Assembly (NCBI GenBank): GCA_038249115.1
Contig: JBBRWQ010000007.1
Coordinates: 1-58,553 of the forward strand
Direction: 5' to 3'
Length of the DNA: 58,553 nucleotides
Origin: UBA4719 sp038249115
GTDB lineage: Bacteria; Actinomycetota; Actinomycetes; Actinomycetales; Dermatophilaceae
This document shows positions 1-8,426 of the stretch, one piece after another; positions within the stretch are counted from its first letter, which is position 1, and each line of letters begins with the position of its first letter. The position numbers and the translations under genes were made by a program. The notes below the pieces were generated by a model that saw only the letters and a list, made by a program, of their open reading frames with translations, did not search any database and had not been told where the DNA came from.

Positions 1-1
1 C

Positions 2-1927
2 CCGTTCATCGCCCTGATCGAGCGTGGCGCCCTGCAACAGATCGGCCTCTTCCAGGACAAGCCGTTCGACTCCTACTTCTCCGGCAACACCGTCCAGATC
101 TGCCCCGTCGGCGCACTGACCGGCGCGGCATACCGCTTCCGGGCCCGCCCGTTCGACTTGGTCTCCACCCCAAGCATCTGCGAGCACTGCGCAAGCGGCT
201 GCGCGACCCGCACGGACCACCGTCGTGGCACCGTCCTGCGCCGGATGGCCGCCAACGACCCTGCGGTCAACGAAGAGTGGAACTGCGACAAGGGTCGTTG
301 GGCATTCACCTACGCCAACGGCTCTGACCGGATCACCGACCCGCTCGTGCGCGGTGACGACGGCAACCTGCACGTGGCCTCGTGGCCGGAGGCCCTGGAT
401 GCCGCGGCACGTGGGCTGGCAGAGGCTCGCGATACCAAAGGTGTCGGCGTGCTCGTCGGCGGCCGGGTCACTGCTGAGGACGCCTATGCCTACAGCAAGT
501 TCGCTCGAATAGTGTTGCAGACCAACGACATTGACTTCCGTGCCCGGCCGCACTCGGTCGAGGAGGCCGAGTTCCTGGCCAGCAACGTTGTGGCCACCGG
601 GCCGTCAGATGCGCCCGGCGGGTCCGTGACCTACGCCGAGATCGAGGCTGCCAAGACGGTGCTGCTGGTGGGCTTCGAGCCCGAGGACGAGTCGCCGATC
701 GTGTTCTTGCGACTCCGCAAAGCGGTTCGCAAGAACCGGACTGCTGTATTCGCGGTCGCGCCCCTCGCGTCGCGCGGGTTGAAGAAGCTCGGCGGCACCG
801 TGATCAGGACCGCCCCCGGCACTGAGGCCGAGGTCCTGCAGGCTCTGGCCGGGGACGCCAAGATGTCAGACGACCCGATCATGACCGCAATCAAGGCGGC
901 GTCAGCCGGTCTCGCGGCCGAAGGCGCCGTGATCCTTGTCGGCGAGCGACTCGCGACCGTCCCCGGTGGTCTGTCCGCTGCTGCGGCGCTGGCGGCGTCC
1001 ACCGGTGCCAGGCTTACGTGGATTCCCCGGCGCGCAGGAGAACGGGGCGCGCTGGAGAGCGGCGCACTGCCCAACCTGCTACCCGGTGGCCGTCCGGTCA
1101 TCGAAGCCCGGGCCCGGGCCGAGGTGGGTGAAGCGTGGGACGTCGTCGGACTGCCCGACACGGTCGGGCGCGACACGTCGGCGATCGTCGCGGCGGCCAA
1201 CTCCGGTGGGCTCAGCGGTCTCCTGGTCGGCGGTGTCGACCCTGCAGACCTGACCGGCTCTGGCGACCTGCTGGACGCCCTGACCAGATCGTTCGTGGTC
1301 TCCCTTGAGCTGCGCGAGAGCGCGGTCACCGAGGTCGCAGATGTCGTGCTGCCCGTGGCGGCCCACCAGGAGAAGGCAGGGACCTTCGTCAACTGGGAGG
1401 GTCGGGTTCGGACCTTCGAGGCGGCGTTGTCCACGGGCGCCATGAGCGACCACCGGGTCCTGGATCTGCTGTCCGACGAGATGGGTGAGTTCCTCGGAGT
1501 CCGCACTCTGGAGTCCACCCGCGCCGACATGAGGGCGCTCGGGCCGTGGATCGGTGACCGCGCGGCTGCACCGCTCGCCGCGCTGGTCGAGGTCCCGTCG
1601 CTGGAGCCCGGGCAGGCCGTGTTGGCCACGTGGCACCACCTCCTGGACTCCGGCCGGATGCAGGACGGCGAGCCGTTCCTGGCCGGAACGGCGCCCAGGG
1701 CTCGGGCGTTGCTCTCGGCCAGTACCGCGGCGACGATCGGCCTGGCCGACGGCGACAGCGTCCAGGTCAGCACCGGGTCGGGTGCCATCACGATCCCCCT
1801 GGCCATCACCGAGATGGCGGACCACGTCATCTGGTTGCCCACCAACTCTCCTGGATCCGCGGTGCGGCAGGCGCTGGGCGTCGATGCTGGCGCTGTGGTC
1901 TCCCTGACCAAGGGCGGTGCCGCGTGA
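2..1927 (+). CDS. nuoG: NADH-quinone oxidoreductase subunit G (NuoG), 5' truncated by the window edge
   Basis: NuoG is the large iron-sulfur subunit of the complex I peripheral arm, which passes electrons from the NADH-oxidising NuoEF module toward NuoB. The reading frame is open from base 2, so the real start lies outside the window. The first residues include the end of the N-terminal ferredoxin-like region (NTVQICPVGALTG, about 30 residues in) and then the molybdopterin-oxidoreductase-like Fe-S motif (CEHCASGCATR and, later, EEWNCDKGRWAF). The remainder is the molybdopterin-like domain and a C-terminal domain of the kind that binds pterin cofactor in relatives. About 641 codons are visible, against roughly 800-900 in full-length proteins. 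The TGA stop overlaps the GTG start of nuoH, so the two are translationally coupled. A TTG at 158 is an internal codon and not a start. Confidence 0.95.
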   Translation, partial: PFIALIERGALQQIGLFQDKPFDSYFSGNTVQICPVGALTGAAYRFRARPFDLVSTPSICEHCASGCATRTDHRRGTVLRRMAANDPAVNEEWNCDKGRWAFTYANGSDRITDPLVRGDDGNLHVASWPEALDAAARGLAEARDTKGVGVLVGGRVTAEDAYAYSKFARIVLQTNDIDFRARPHSVEEAEFLASNVVATGPSDAPGGSVTYAEIEAAKTVLLVGFEPEDESPIVFLRLRKAVRKNRTAVFAVAPLASRGLKKLGGTVIRTAPGTEAEVLQALAGDAKMSDDPIMTAIKAASAGLAAEGAVILVGERLATVPGGLSAAAALAASTGARLTWIPRRAGERGALESGALPNLLPGGRPVIEARARAEVGEAWDVVGLPDTVGRDTSAIVAAANSGGLSGLLVGGVDPADLTGSGDLLDALTRSFVVSLELRESAVTEVADVVLPVAAHQEKAGTFVNWEGRVRTFEAALSTGAMSDHRVLDLLSDEMGEFLGVRTLESTRADMRALGPWIGDRAAAPLAALVEVPSLEPGQAVLATWHHLLDSGRMQDGEPFLAGTAPRARALLSASTAATIGLADGDSVQVSTGSGAITIPLAITEMADHVIWLPTNSPGSAVRQALGVDAGAVVSLTKGGAA

Positions 1928-3255
1928 GCCTCATCGCTTCGCTGGCAACAGGGCTTCAGTCCATCGACAATCCGGCGGCCGACTTCAGCGACACGCCGTG
2001 GTGGCTCTCGTTGGTCAAGGCGCTCCTCCTCTTTGTCGTCATGATCGTCAGCGTCCTGCTCGTCACCTGGTTCGAGCGTCGTGTCATCGGTCGCATGCAG
2101 CAGCGCCCAGGACCCAACCGCGTCGGTCCCTTCGGTATTTTTCAGACCCTCGCGGACGGTGTGAAGCTGGCGCTCTCGGAGGATTTGACGCCCAAGAACG
2201 CTGACAAGATCGTGTTCTTTCTCGCACCGATCATCACCGGCGCCATGGCTTTTGTGTCTTTCGCGATCATTCCGATGGGCCCCATGGTCACCATGTTCGG
2301 TCACCGGACGCCGCTGCAGCTGGCCGACAGCCCCGTCGCCGTCCTGCTGGTGCTTGCCGTCGCCGGGATCGGTGTCTACGGCATCGTCCTGGGTGGCTGG
2401 TCGGCCGGTTCCACCTACCCCCTGCTGGGTGCACTGCGGTCCGCGGCCCAGATCATCTCCTACGAGATCGCCATGGGTCTGTCGCTGATCGCGGTCTTCA
2501 TCTACAGCGGCTCGATGTCGACCTCACAGATCGTCGCCTCGCAGAAGAGCCTGTGGTTCATCGTCCCGGCGTTCTTCTCCTTCGTGGTGTTCATCGTGAC
2601 AATGGTCGGCGAGACCAACCGGCTGCCCTTCGATATGGCCGAGGGCGAGGGTGAGCTCGGTGGTGGATTCCACACGGAATACAGCTCGCTGAAGTGGGCG
2701 ATGTTCTTCCTCGGTGAGTACGTCAACATGTTCACAGTCTCCGCGCTCGCGACCACCATGTTCCTTGGTGGCTGGCAGGCACCTCCCGGCATCGCCGCGA
2801 TCAACGACGGCATGTTCAACCAGGGCTGGTGGGGGTTGCTGTGGTTCGCCATCAAGCTGTGGCTCTTCATCTTCTTCTTCGTCTGGTTGCGAGGCACTCT
2901 GGTGCGGGTGCGCTACGACCAGTTCATGCGCTTCGGCTGGAAGGTCCTCATCCCGGTAACCATGGCTTGGGTCGTCGCCGTGGCCTTCATCCGCGGTGCG
3001 CAGCTTGCCTTCTTCGGTGACAACATCCGCACCGCGACCGTCATCGTTATCGGGGTCATTGCCACTGTTGCCCTGGCCGCCGCCTGGGTCTGGGACGGCA
3101 AGCGTGCGGCAGCCGCCATACCGCTTGATCGTCCCGAGGAGATCGACCCGTTCGCGGGTGGCTACCCGGTCCCGCCGCTGCCCGGACAGCGTCTCCGCGA
3201 GCCCAGCCTGGTGGGCCAACCGGAGCTCACCGATGAGGAGACTGACCGTGGCTGA
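1924..3255 (+). CDS. nuoH: NADH-quinone oxidoreductase subunit H (NuoH)
   Basis: NuoH is the membrane subunit that sits under the peripheral arm and helps form the quinone-binding chamber. The protein of 443 residues has about eight or nine hydrophobic segments. It carries the family signatures WFERRVIGRMQQRPGPNRVGP near residue 40, QIISYEIAMG near residue 180, and the acidic loop ETNRLPFDMAEGEGELGGGF near residue 230. The C-terminal 40 residues form a hydrophilic extension that is usual in actinobacterial NuoH. The GTG at 1924 overlaps the nuoG stop and the first segment begins soon after it, which supports this start. The 3' end overlaps nuoI by 8 bases. Confidence 0.95.
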   Translation: MSLIASLATGLQSIDNPAADFSDTPWWLSLVKALLLFVVMIVSVLLVTWFERRVIGRMQQRPGPNRVGPFGIFQTLADGVKLALSEDLTPKNADKIVFFLAPIITGAMAFVSFAIIPMGPMVTMFGHRTPLQLADSPVAVLLVLAVAGIGVYGIVLGGWSAGSTYPLLGALRSAAQIISYEIAMGLSLIAVFIYSGSMSTSQIVASQKSLWFIVPAFFSFVVFIVTMVGETNRLPFDMAEGEGELGGGFHTEYSSLKWAMFFLGEYVNMFTVSALATTMFLGGWQAPPGIAAINDGMFNQGWWGLLWFAIKLWLFIFFFVWLRGTLVRVRYDQFMRFGWKVLIPVTMAWVVAVAFIRGAQLAFFGDNIRTATVIVIGVIATVALAAAWVWDGKRAAAAIPLDRPEEIDPFAGGYPVPPLPGQRLREPSLVGQPELTDEETDRG

Positions 3256-3868
3256 CGACCAGAAGAAGGCGGGTTTCCTCTCCGAGCTGTTTGCGCCAGT
3301 GGCTGGTTTCGGCGTCACCTTCGCGACCATGTTCCGCAAGGTCGAGACCGAAGAGTATCCCGAGGTCAAGCGTCCGACGCAACCGCGCTTCCATGGTCGT
3401 CACCAGCTCAACCGGCATCCTGACGGCCTGGAGAAGTGCATCGGTTGCGAGCTGTGTGCCTGGGCCTGCCCAGCCGACGCCATCTTCGTAGAGGGAGCAG
3501 GCAACGATGACAGTGAGGGGGGCGGGGGGCGGTTCTCACCCGGCGAGCGATACGGGCGCGTCTACCAGATCAACTACCTGCGCTGCATCTTCTGCGGCCT
3601 GTGCATCGAGGCCTGTCCTACGCGAGCCCTCACCATGACCAACGAGTATGAGCTTGCCGCTCACACCCGGGCCGAGATGATCTACGAGAAGAGCCAGCTG
3701 CTCGCACCTGTCCAGGAGGGCATGGTGGCCGCGCCGCATCCGATGGTGGCTGGCCTGGAGGAACGCGACTACTACCAGGGCAAGGTGGCCAAGGCCACGC
3801 CCGAACAACATGAGTGGGCGGCGGCCCGCGATGCCGGCATCGCTTCGACACAGGGGGATGCACGATGA
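3248..3868 (+). CDS. nuoI: NADH-quinone oxidoreductase subunit I (NuoI), 2x[4Fe-4S] ferredoxin-like
   Basis: NuoI carries the two tetranuclear clusters (N6a and N6b) that bridge NuoG and NuoB at the membrane interface. Two CxxCxxCxxxCP motifs are present: CIGCELCAWACP from residue 64 and CIFCGLCIEACP from residue 113. The protein has 206 residues, which is normal for actinobacterial NuoI; the C-terminal tail is hydrophilic. The GTG start at 3248 overlaps nuoH by 8 bases. The stop shares bases with the nuoJ ATG (ATGA). Confidence 0.95.
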   Translation: MADDQKKAGFLSELFAPVAGFGVTFATMFRKVETEEYPEVKRPTQPRFHGRHQLNRHPDGLEKCIGCELCAWACPADAIFVEGAGNDDSEGGGGRFSPGERYGRVYQINYLRCIFCGLCIEACPTRALTMTNEYELAAHTRAEMIYEKSQLLAPVQEGMVAAPHPMVAGLEERDYYQGKVAKATPEQHEWAAARDAGIASTQGDAR

Positions 3869-4632
3869 CCAGCGGTGGTGAAGCAGTCCTGTTCTGGGTT
3901 CTGGCCCCGATCAGCGTGATCGGTGCCCTCGGGCTTGTTTTTGCCAGGAAGGCCGTCCACGCGGCTCTGGGCACGGCACTGGTCATGATCAACCTGGGCA
4001 TCTTCTACATCGCCCAGAACGCCGACTTCCTCGGGATCGTGCAGATCTTCGTCTACACCGGCGCGGTAATGATGATGTTCCTGTTCGTGCTGATGCTGGT
4101 CGGAGTCGACTCCTCGGACTCCCTGGTCGAGACGATCAAGGGCCAGAAGGTCGCCGCTTTCGTTCTGGCGGTGGGCTTCGGCATCGTGCTCATGACAGCC
4201 ATCGGGTCGGTGATCTTTGCCAGCCCCATCGGCCTGGCGAAGGCCAACGCCGACGGCAACGTCACCGGTGTGGCCAACCTGATCTTCGGCAAGTACGTCT
4301 GGGTGTTCGAGGTCACCAGCGCGCTGCTGATCACCTCGACCCTTGGCGCGATGGTCCTGGCTCACCAAGAGCGTCTGGTTCCCCGCCCGACCCAACGTCA
4401 ATGGTCTGAGCGCCGCTTCCGCGAGGGCAAGAACCTGGCCGGGCTGCCGGCGCCAGGTGTCTATGCCCTCAGCAACGCGGTCGGCACCACCGCGCTGCTG
4501 CCCGACGGCACGCCGAGCGAGCTGTCCGTATCGCGAGTGCTCAGCGCCCGTGGACAGGTCGCCAACCCCGATGCCTTCACCGAGGCTGAGAAAGCGATCG
4601 AGCGCGACATCGAGGAGGGGACCAAACGATGA
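3865..4632 (+). CDS. nuoJ: NADH-quinone oxidoreductase subunit J (NuoJ)
   Basis: NuoJ is a small membrane subunit of the proton-pumping arm. The 255-residue product has five hydrophobic segments in the first ~170 residues, including the conserved region ADFLGIVQIFVYTGAVMMMF near residue 55. A polar C-terminal extension of about 80 residues follows and is typical of actinobacterial NuoJ. ATG 3865 overlaps the nuoI stop. An upstream in-frame ATG at 3814 lies within nuoI and is not needed. The stop overlaps the start of nuoK by four bases. Confidence 0.93.
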   Translation: MTSGGEAVLFWVLAPISVIGALGLVFARKAVHAALGTALVMINLGIFYIAQNADFLGIVQIFVYTGAVMMMFLFVLMLVGVDSSDSLVETIKGQKVAAFVLAVGFGIVLMTAIGSVIFASPIGLAKANADGNVTGVANLIFGKYVWVFEVTSALLITSTLGAMVLAHQERLVPRPTQRQWSERRFREGKNLAGLPAPGVYALSNAVGTTALLPDGTPSELSVSRVLSARGQVANPDAFTEAEKAIERDIEEGTKR

Positions 4633-4928
4633 ACCTGGTCAACTACATCTACCTTTCGACGGTGCTGTTCGTGATCGGAGCCGCCACGGTGCTCGTACGC
4701 CGCAACGCCATCGTGGTCTTCTTGGGTGTCGAGCTGATGCTGAACGCGACCAACCTGACGTTCGTGACCTTCGCGCGGATGCACGGCTCTCTGGATGGTC
4801 AGGTGATCGCCCTGTTCGTGATGGTCGTCGCTGCCGCTGAGGTCGTCGTCGGGCTCGCCATCATCATGGCCATCTTCCGGGCCCGTAGGTCGGCCTCGGT
4901 CGACGCCGCCAACCTGCTGAAGCTGTAA
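4629..4928 (+). CDS. nuoK: NADH-quinone oxidoreductase subunit K (NuoK)
   Basis: NuoK is a three-helix membrane subunit homologous to MrpC. The 99 residues are the exact usual length. The conserved segment FLGVELMLNATNLTFV (about residues 35-50) contains the buried glutamate used in proton translocation, and a second glutamate lies in the third helix (AAAEVVVGLAI). The ATG start overlaps nuoJ, and nuoL follows after a 10-base gap holding AAGGGG. Confidence 0.95.
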   Translation: MNLVNYIYLSTVLFVIGAATVLVRRNAIVVFLGVELMLNATNLTFVTFARMHGSLDGQVIALFVMVVAAAEVVVGLAIIMAIFRARRSASVDAANLLKL

Positions 4929-4938
4929 GGGGCACAAC

Positions 4939-6891
4939 ATGCAACTGATGCAGCTTTCTGCTGCTCATCTGGGCGCGCTGGCGAGTGCGGACGCCATACA
5001 GACTGCGTCGGGGATGACGTCCCTGGCATGGCTGCTGGTCGCACTCCCGCTCCTCGGGGCTGCCGTGCTGTTGCTCGGCGGACGACGCACGGACGGGTTC
5101 GGACCGGCTCTGGCAACGGGACTGTCCTGGGCCAGCTTCGCTCTCGGGGCGTTGATCTTCATCGTCATGCTCGGTCGCTCGGGCGGGGAGCGTGCACAGG
5201 GCCTGCACCTGTTCTCGTGGGTGCCGGCCGGCAGCTTCCAGGTCGAGGCCGGCATGCTGGTCGACCCGCTCTCCATGGCCTTCGTGCTGCTGGTCACCTT
5301 CGTCGGGTCCTTGATCCTGGTCTACTCCCTGGGCTACATGGCACACGATCCGGAGAAACGCCGCTTCTTCGCCTTCCTCAACCTGTTCGTCGCAGCCATG
5401 CTGCTGCTGGTCCTGGCTGACTCCTACCTTCTGCTCTACGTGGGCTGGGAGGGCGTGGGCCTGGCGTCCTACCTGCTCATCGGCTTCTGGAACCATGTCC
5501 CGGCCAACGCCTCCGCAGCCAACAAGGCGTTCGTGGCCAACCGCGTCGGTGACTTCGGGGTGACCGTGGCGATCATGCTCATGTTCGCCACGTTCGGCAC
5601 GGTCAGCTTCTCGGGCGTCAACGCCGCAGTCGCGGGTGCCAGTGGGGGCGCGCTCACGGCGATCGGCCTGATGTTGCTGCTCGGAGCCTGTGGCAAGTCG
5701 GCGCAGTTCCCGCTCCAGAGCTGGCTCGGTGATGCGATGGCCGGCCCGACGCCGGTTTCCGCGCTGATCCACGCCGCGACGATGGTCACCGCCGGTGTGT
5801 ACCTCGTCGTGCGCAGCCACGTGATCTTCGAAGCGTCTCCGACGGCGCAGACCTTCGTGGTCATCGTCGGTGCGATCACCCTGGTGTTCGGGGCGATCGT
5901 CGGTTCGGCCAAGGACGACATCAAGAAGGCGCTGGCTGCCTCGACCATGAGCCAGATCGGTTACATGATGCTGGCCGCAGGACTGGGCCCGGTCGGATAC
6001 GCCTTCGCGATCTTCCACCTGCTCAACCACGGCTTCTTCAAGGCCGGGATGTTCCTCGGCGCCGGCTCGGTCATGCATGGCATGGACGACCAGGTCGACA
6101 TGCGCCGTTTCGGCAACCTGTCCGGTGCCATGAAGGTCACCTGGATCACCTTCGGCATGGGCTGGCTGGCCATCCTCGGGGTGCCGCCGTTCTCTGGGTT
6201 CTTCTCCAAGGACGCGATCATCGAGGCTGCCTTCATCGGTGGGGGTTGGCGGCCATGGGTGTTCGGCTTTGCCGCGCTGATCGGCGCGGGGGTCACCTCC
6301 TTCTACATGTCGCGTCTGTTCTTCATGACCTTCCATGGCAAGAAGCGCTGGCCCAAGGAAGCCCAGCCGCACGAGTCCCCCAGGACGATGACGATCCCGA
6401 TGGTGATTCTGGCCTTCGGCTCAGCCTTCCTTGGCCTGATCCTCGGCCCCACCGGCGCCATCCAGAGCTGGCTAGAGCCGGTCGTCGGCACGCACGCTGA
6501 AGGTGAGCCGGTGATCGCCGCCCCGGTCCTGATGACGATGACGCTGCTTGTCGTTGCCGCGGGTCTGGGCATCGCCTGGATGCGTTACTGGCGAGACGAG
6601 GTTCCTGTGGTGGCGCCGGTCGGCTCGCCGCTGACCCGGGCTGCGCGCAAGGACCTCTACCAGGATGCGATCAACGAGGGGGTGCTGATGCGCCCCGGCC
6701 TGCACCTCACCCGCGCCCTGGTCTTCTTCGACAACAAGGGTGTTGACGGGGCGGTTGGCTCTCTGGCTGCCGTGATCGGCGGTTCCTCGTCCCGTCTCCG
6801 CCGCGTCCAGAACGGCTTCGTGCGTTCGTATGCCCTGACGATGCTCCTTGGTGTTGTCGTGATCCTCGGTGCCGTCTGGGTGGTGCAGTGA
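4939..6891 (+). CDS. nuoL: NADH-quinone oxidoreductase subunit L (NuoL), antiporter-like proton pump
   Basis: NuoL is the distal antiporter-like subunit of complex I with the long lateral helix. The 650-residue product has around 15-16 hydrophobic segments. Family signatures include YVGWEGVGLASYLLIGFW near residue 165, ANKAFVANRVGDFG, the broken-helix region GKSAQFPLQSWLGDAMAGPTPVSALIHAATMVTAG near residue 255, and DDIKKALAASTMSQIGYM near residue 325. The final hydrophobic helix at the C-terminus is intact. The stop overlaps the nuoM start. Confidence 0.95.
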   Translation: MQLMQLSAAHLGALASADAIQTASGMTSLAWLLVALPLLGAAVLLLGGRRTDGFGPALATGLSWASFALGALIFIVMLGRSGGERAQGLHLFSWVPAGSFQVEAGMLVDPLSMAFVLLVTFVGSLILVYSLGYMAHDPEKRRFFAFLNLFVAAMLLLVLADSYLLLYVGWEGVGLASYLLIGFWNHVPANASAANKAFVANRVGDFGVTVAIMLMFATFGTVSFSGVNAAVAGASGGALTAIGLMLLLGACGKSAQFPLQSWLGDAMAGPTPVSALIHAATMVTAGVYLVVRSHVIFEASPTAQTFVVIVGAITLVFGAIVGSAKDDIKKALAASTMSQIGYMMLAAGLGPVGYAFAIFHLLNHGFFKAGMFLGAGSVMHGMDDQVDMRRFGNLSGAMKVTWITFGMGWLAILGVPPFSGFFSKDAIIEAAFIGGGWRPWVFGFAALIGAGVTSFYMSRLFFMTFHGKKRWPKEAQPHESPRTMTIPMVILAFGSAFLGLILGPTGAIQSWLEPVVGTHAEGEPVIAAPVLMTMTLLVVAAGLGIAWMRYWRDEVPVVAPVGSPLTRAARKDLYQDAINEGVLMRPGLHLTRALVFFDNKGVDGAVGSLAAVIGGSSSRLRRVQNGFVRSYALTMLLGVVVILGAVWVVQ

Positions 6892-8426
6892 TGTCAAGTT
6901 TTCCGTGGCTGACCACGATCGGCCTGATCCCGCTGGTGGGTGCGCTCGTTGTCGCCTTCCTGCCGGCAAGCCTGGCTGACAGGGCCAGGCAGATCGCGCT
7001 CGGGTTCTCGGTCGTGGCGCTGTTGTTCACCGTTGCTGCCGCACTTCAGTTCAGGGCGGGCTCCGGCCCGCAGTTCCAGCTCCAGGAGCAGCACTCCTGG
7101 ATCGAGCAGTTCGGTGTCAGCTACGCCCTCGGTGTGGACGGCATTGCGCTCGTGCTGATCGTGATGGCGGCGATCCTGGTGCCCGTCTGCGTGCTGGCCG
7201 CCTGGAACGACGTTCCCGAGGTTGGCAAGCGCCAGCAGAACTACTTCGCCCTCATGCTGGTTCTCGAGACCTTCATGGTCGGTGTCTTCTCCGCGACGGA
7301 CGTGTTCTTGTTCTACGTCTTCTTCGAGGCCATGCTGATCCCCGTCTACTTCCTGATCGGCGCCTATGGCGGCCCCCGCCGGCAGTATGCCGCCGTCAAG
7401 TTCCTGCTGTTCTCGTTGCTCGGCGGGCTCGTCATGCTTGTCGCCGTCATCGCGCTCTACCAGCACGGCCCCGGCGGCGCCGACGGTTTCCTGGTCGAGA
7501 AGCTGACCGGTCTCAAGCTCGACCAGAACGTCGGCCGTCTGATGTTCATCGGGTTCTTCTTCGCCTTCGCGGTCAAGGCACCGATGTGGCCGGTCCACAC
7601 CTGGCTGCCGGACGCTGCGACCGAGGCTCGTCCCGCCACGGCTGTGCTCCTGGTCGGTGTGCTCGACAAGGTCGGCACGTACGGGATGATCCGGTTCTGC
7701 CTGCAGCTGTTCCCCGAGGCCAGCAAGTGGGCCACCCCCGTGATCATCGTGCTCGCCGTCGTCTCGGTTCTCTACGGCGCGCTGCTCGCGATCGGCCAGA
7801 CCGACATCATGCGACTGATCGCCTACACGTCCATCAGCCACTTCGGCTTCATGGTGCTCGGCATCTTCGCGATGACCTCGATCGGCACGGCTGGCTCGGC
7901 GCTCTACATGGTCAACCACGGGTTCACGACGGCTGCGTTGTTCCTCGTGGCGGGGATGCTCATCCACCGCCGCGGCAGCAAACGCATTCCCGACTATGGC
8001 GGCTGGCAGCGGGTGACCCCTGCACTCGCCGGCGTCTTCCTCGTCTCCGGCCTGTCCGGTCTGGCGCTGCCTGGCCTGAACTCCTTCGTCTCCGAGTTCC
8101 TCGTCCTGCTGGGGACCTTCCAGCGTTACCGCGTCGCAGCAGTCATCGCCGCTCTCGGCATCATCCTGGCCTCGCTCTACATCCTGCTCATGTACCAGCG
8201 GATGATGACCGGTCCCAAGCCCGAGTCTGCGGCCGGCACGCCGGATCTTTCGCACCGAGAGAAGTGGGTGGTCGCCCCGCTCATCGCAGTGTTCATCGTG
8301 CTGGGCTTCTACCCCAAGCCGGCGCTCGACGTGATCAACCCCGCCGTCTCCAGGACTCTTCAGTACGTCGGCGTCACCGACCCGGCGGCAACGCACCCAG
8401 CAGCTGCTGAAGGAGCCGTCAAGTGA
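6888..8426 (+). CDS. nuoM: NADH-quinone oxidoreductase subunit M (NuoM), antiporter-like proton pump
   Basis: NuoM is the central antiporter-like subunit. The 512 residues contain about 14 hydrophobic segments with FFEAMLIPVYFLIGAYGG (catalytic glutamate), AVKAPMWPVHTWLPDAATEARPATAVLLVGVLDKVGTYG, and IMRLIAYTSISHFGFMVLG. Two starts are possible: GTG at 6888, overlapping the nuoL stop, and ATG at 6891 one codon later. They differ by one residue. The C-terminus ends in a short alanine-rich tail that overlaps nuoN. Confidence 0.95.
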   Translation: MMSSFPWLTTIGLIPLVGALVVAFLPASLADRARQIALGFSVVALLFTVAAALQFRAGSGPQFQLQEQHSWIEQFGVSYALGVDGIALVLIVMAAILVPVCVLAAWNDVPEVGKRQQNYFALMLVLETFMVGVFSATDVFLFYVFFEAMLIPVYFLIGAYGGPRRQYAAVKFLLFSLLGGLVMLVAVIALYQHGPGGADGFLVEKLTGLKLDQNVGRLMFIGFFFAFAVKAPMWPVHTWLPDAATEARPATAVLLVGVLDKVGTYGMIRFCLQLFPEASKWATPVIIVLAVVSVLYGALLAIGQTDIMRLIAYTSISHFGFMVLGIFAMTSIGTAGSALYMVNHGFTTAALFLVAGMLIHRRGSKRIPDYGGWQRVTPALAGVFLVSGLSGLALPGLNSFVSEFLVLLGTFQRYRVAAVIAALGIILASLYILLMYQRMMTGPKPESAAGTPDLSHREKWVVAPLIAVFIVLGFYPKPALDVINPAVSRTLQYVGVTDPAATHPAAAEGAVK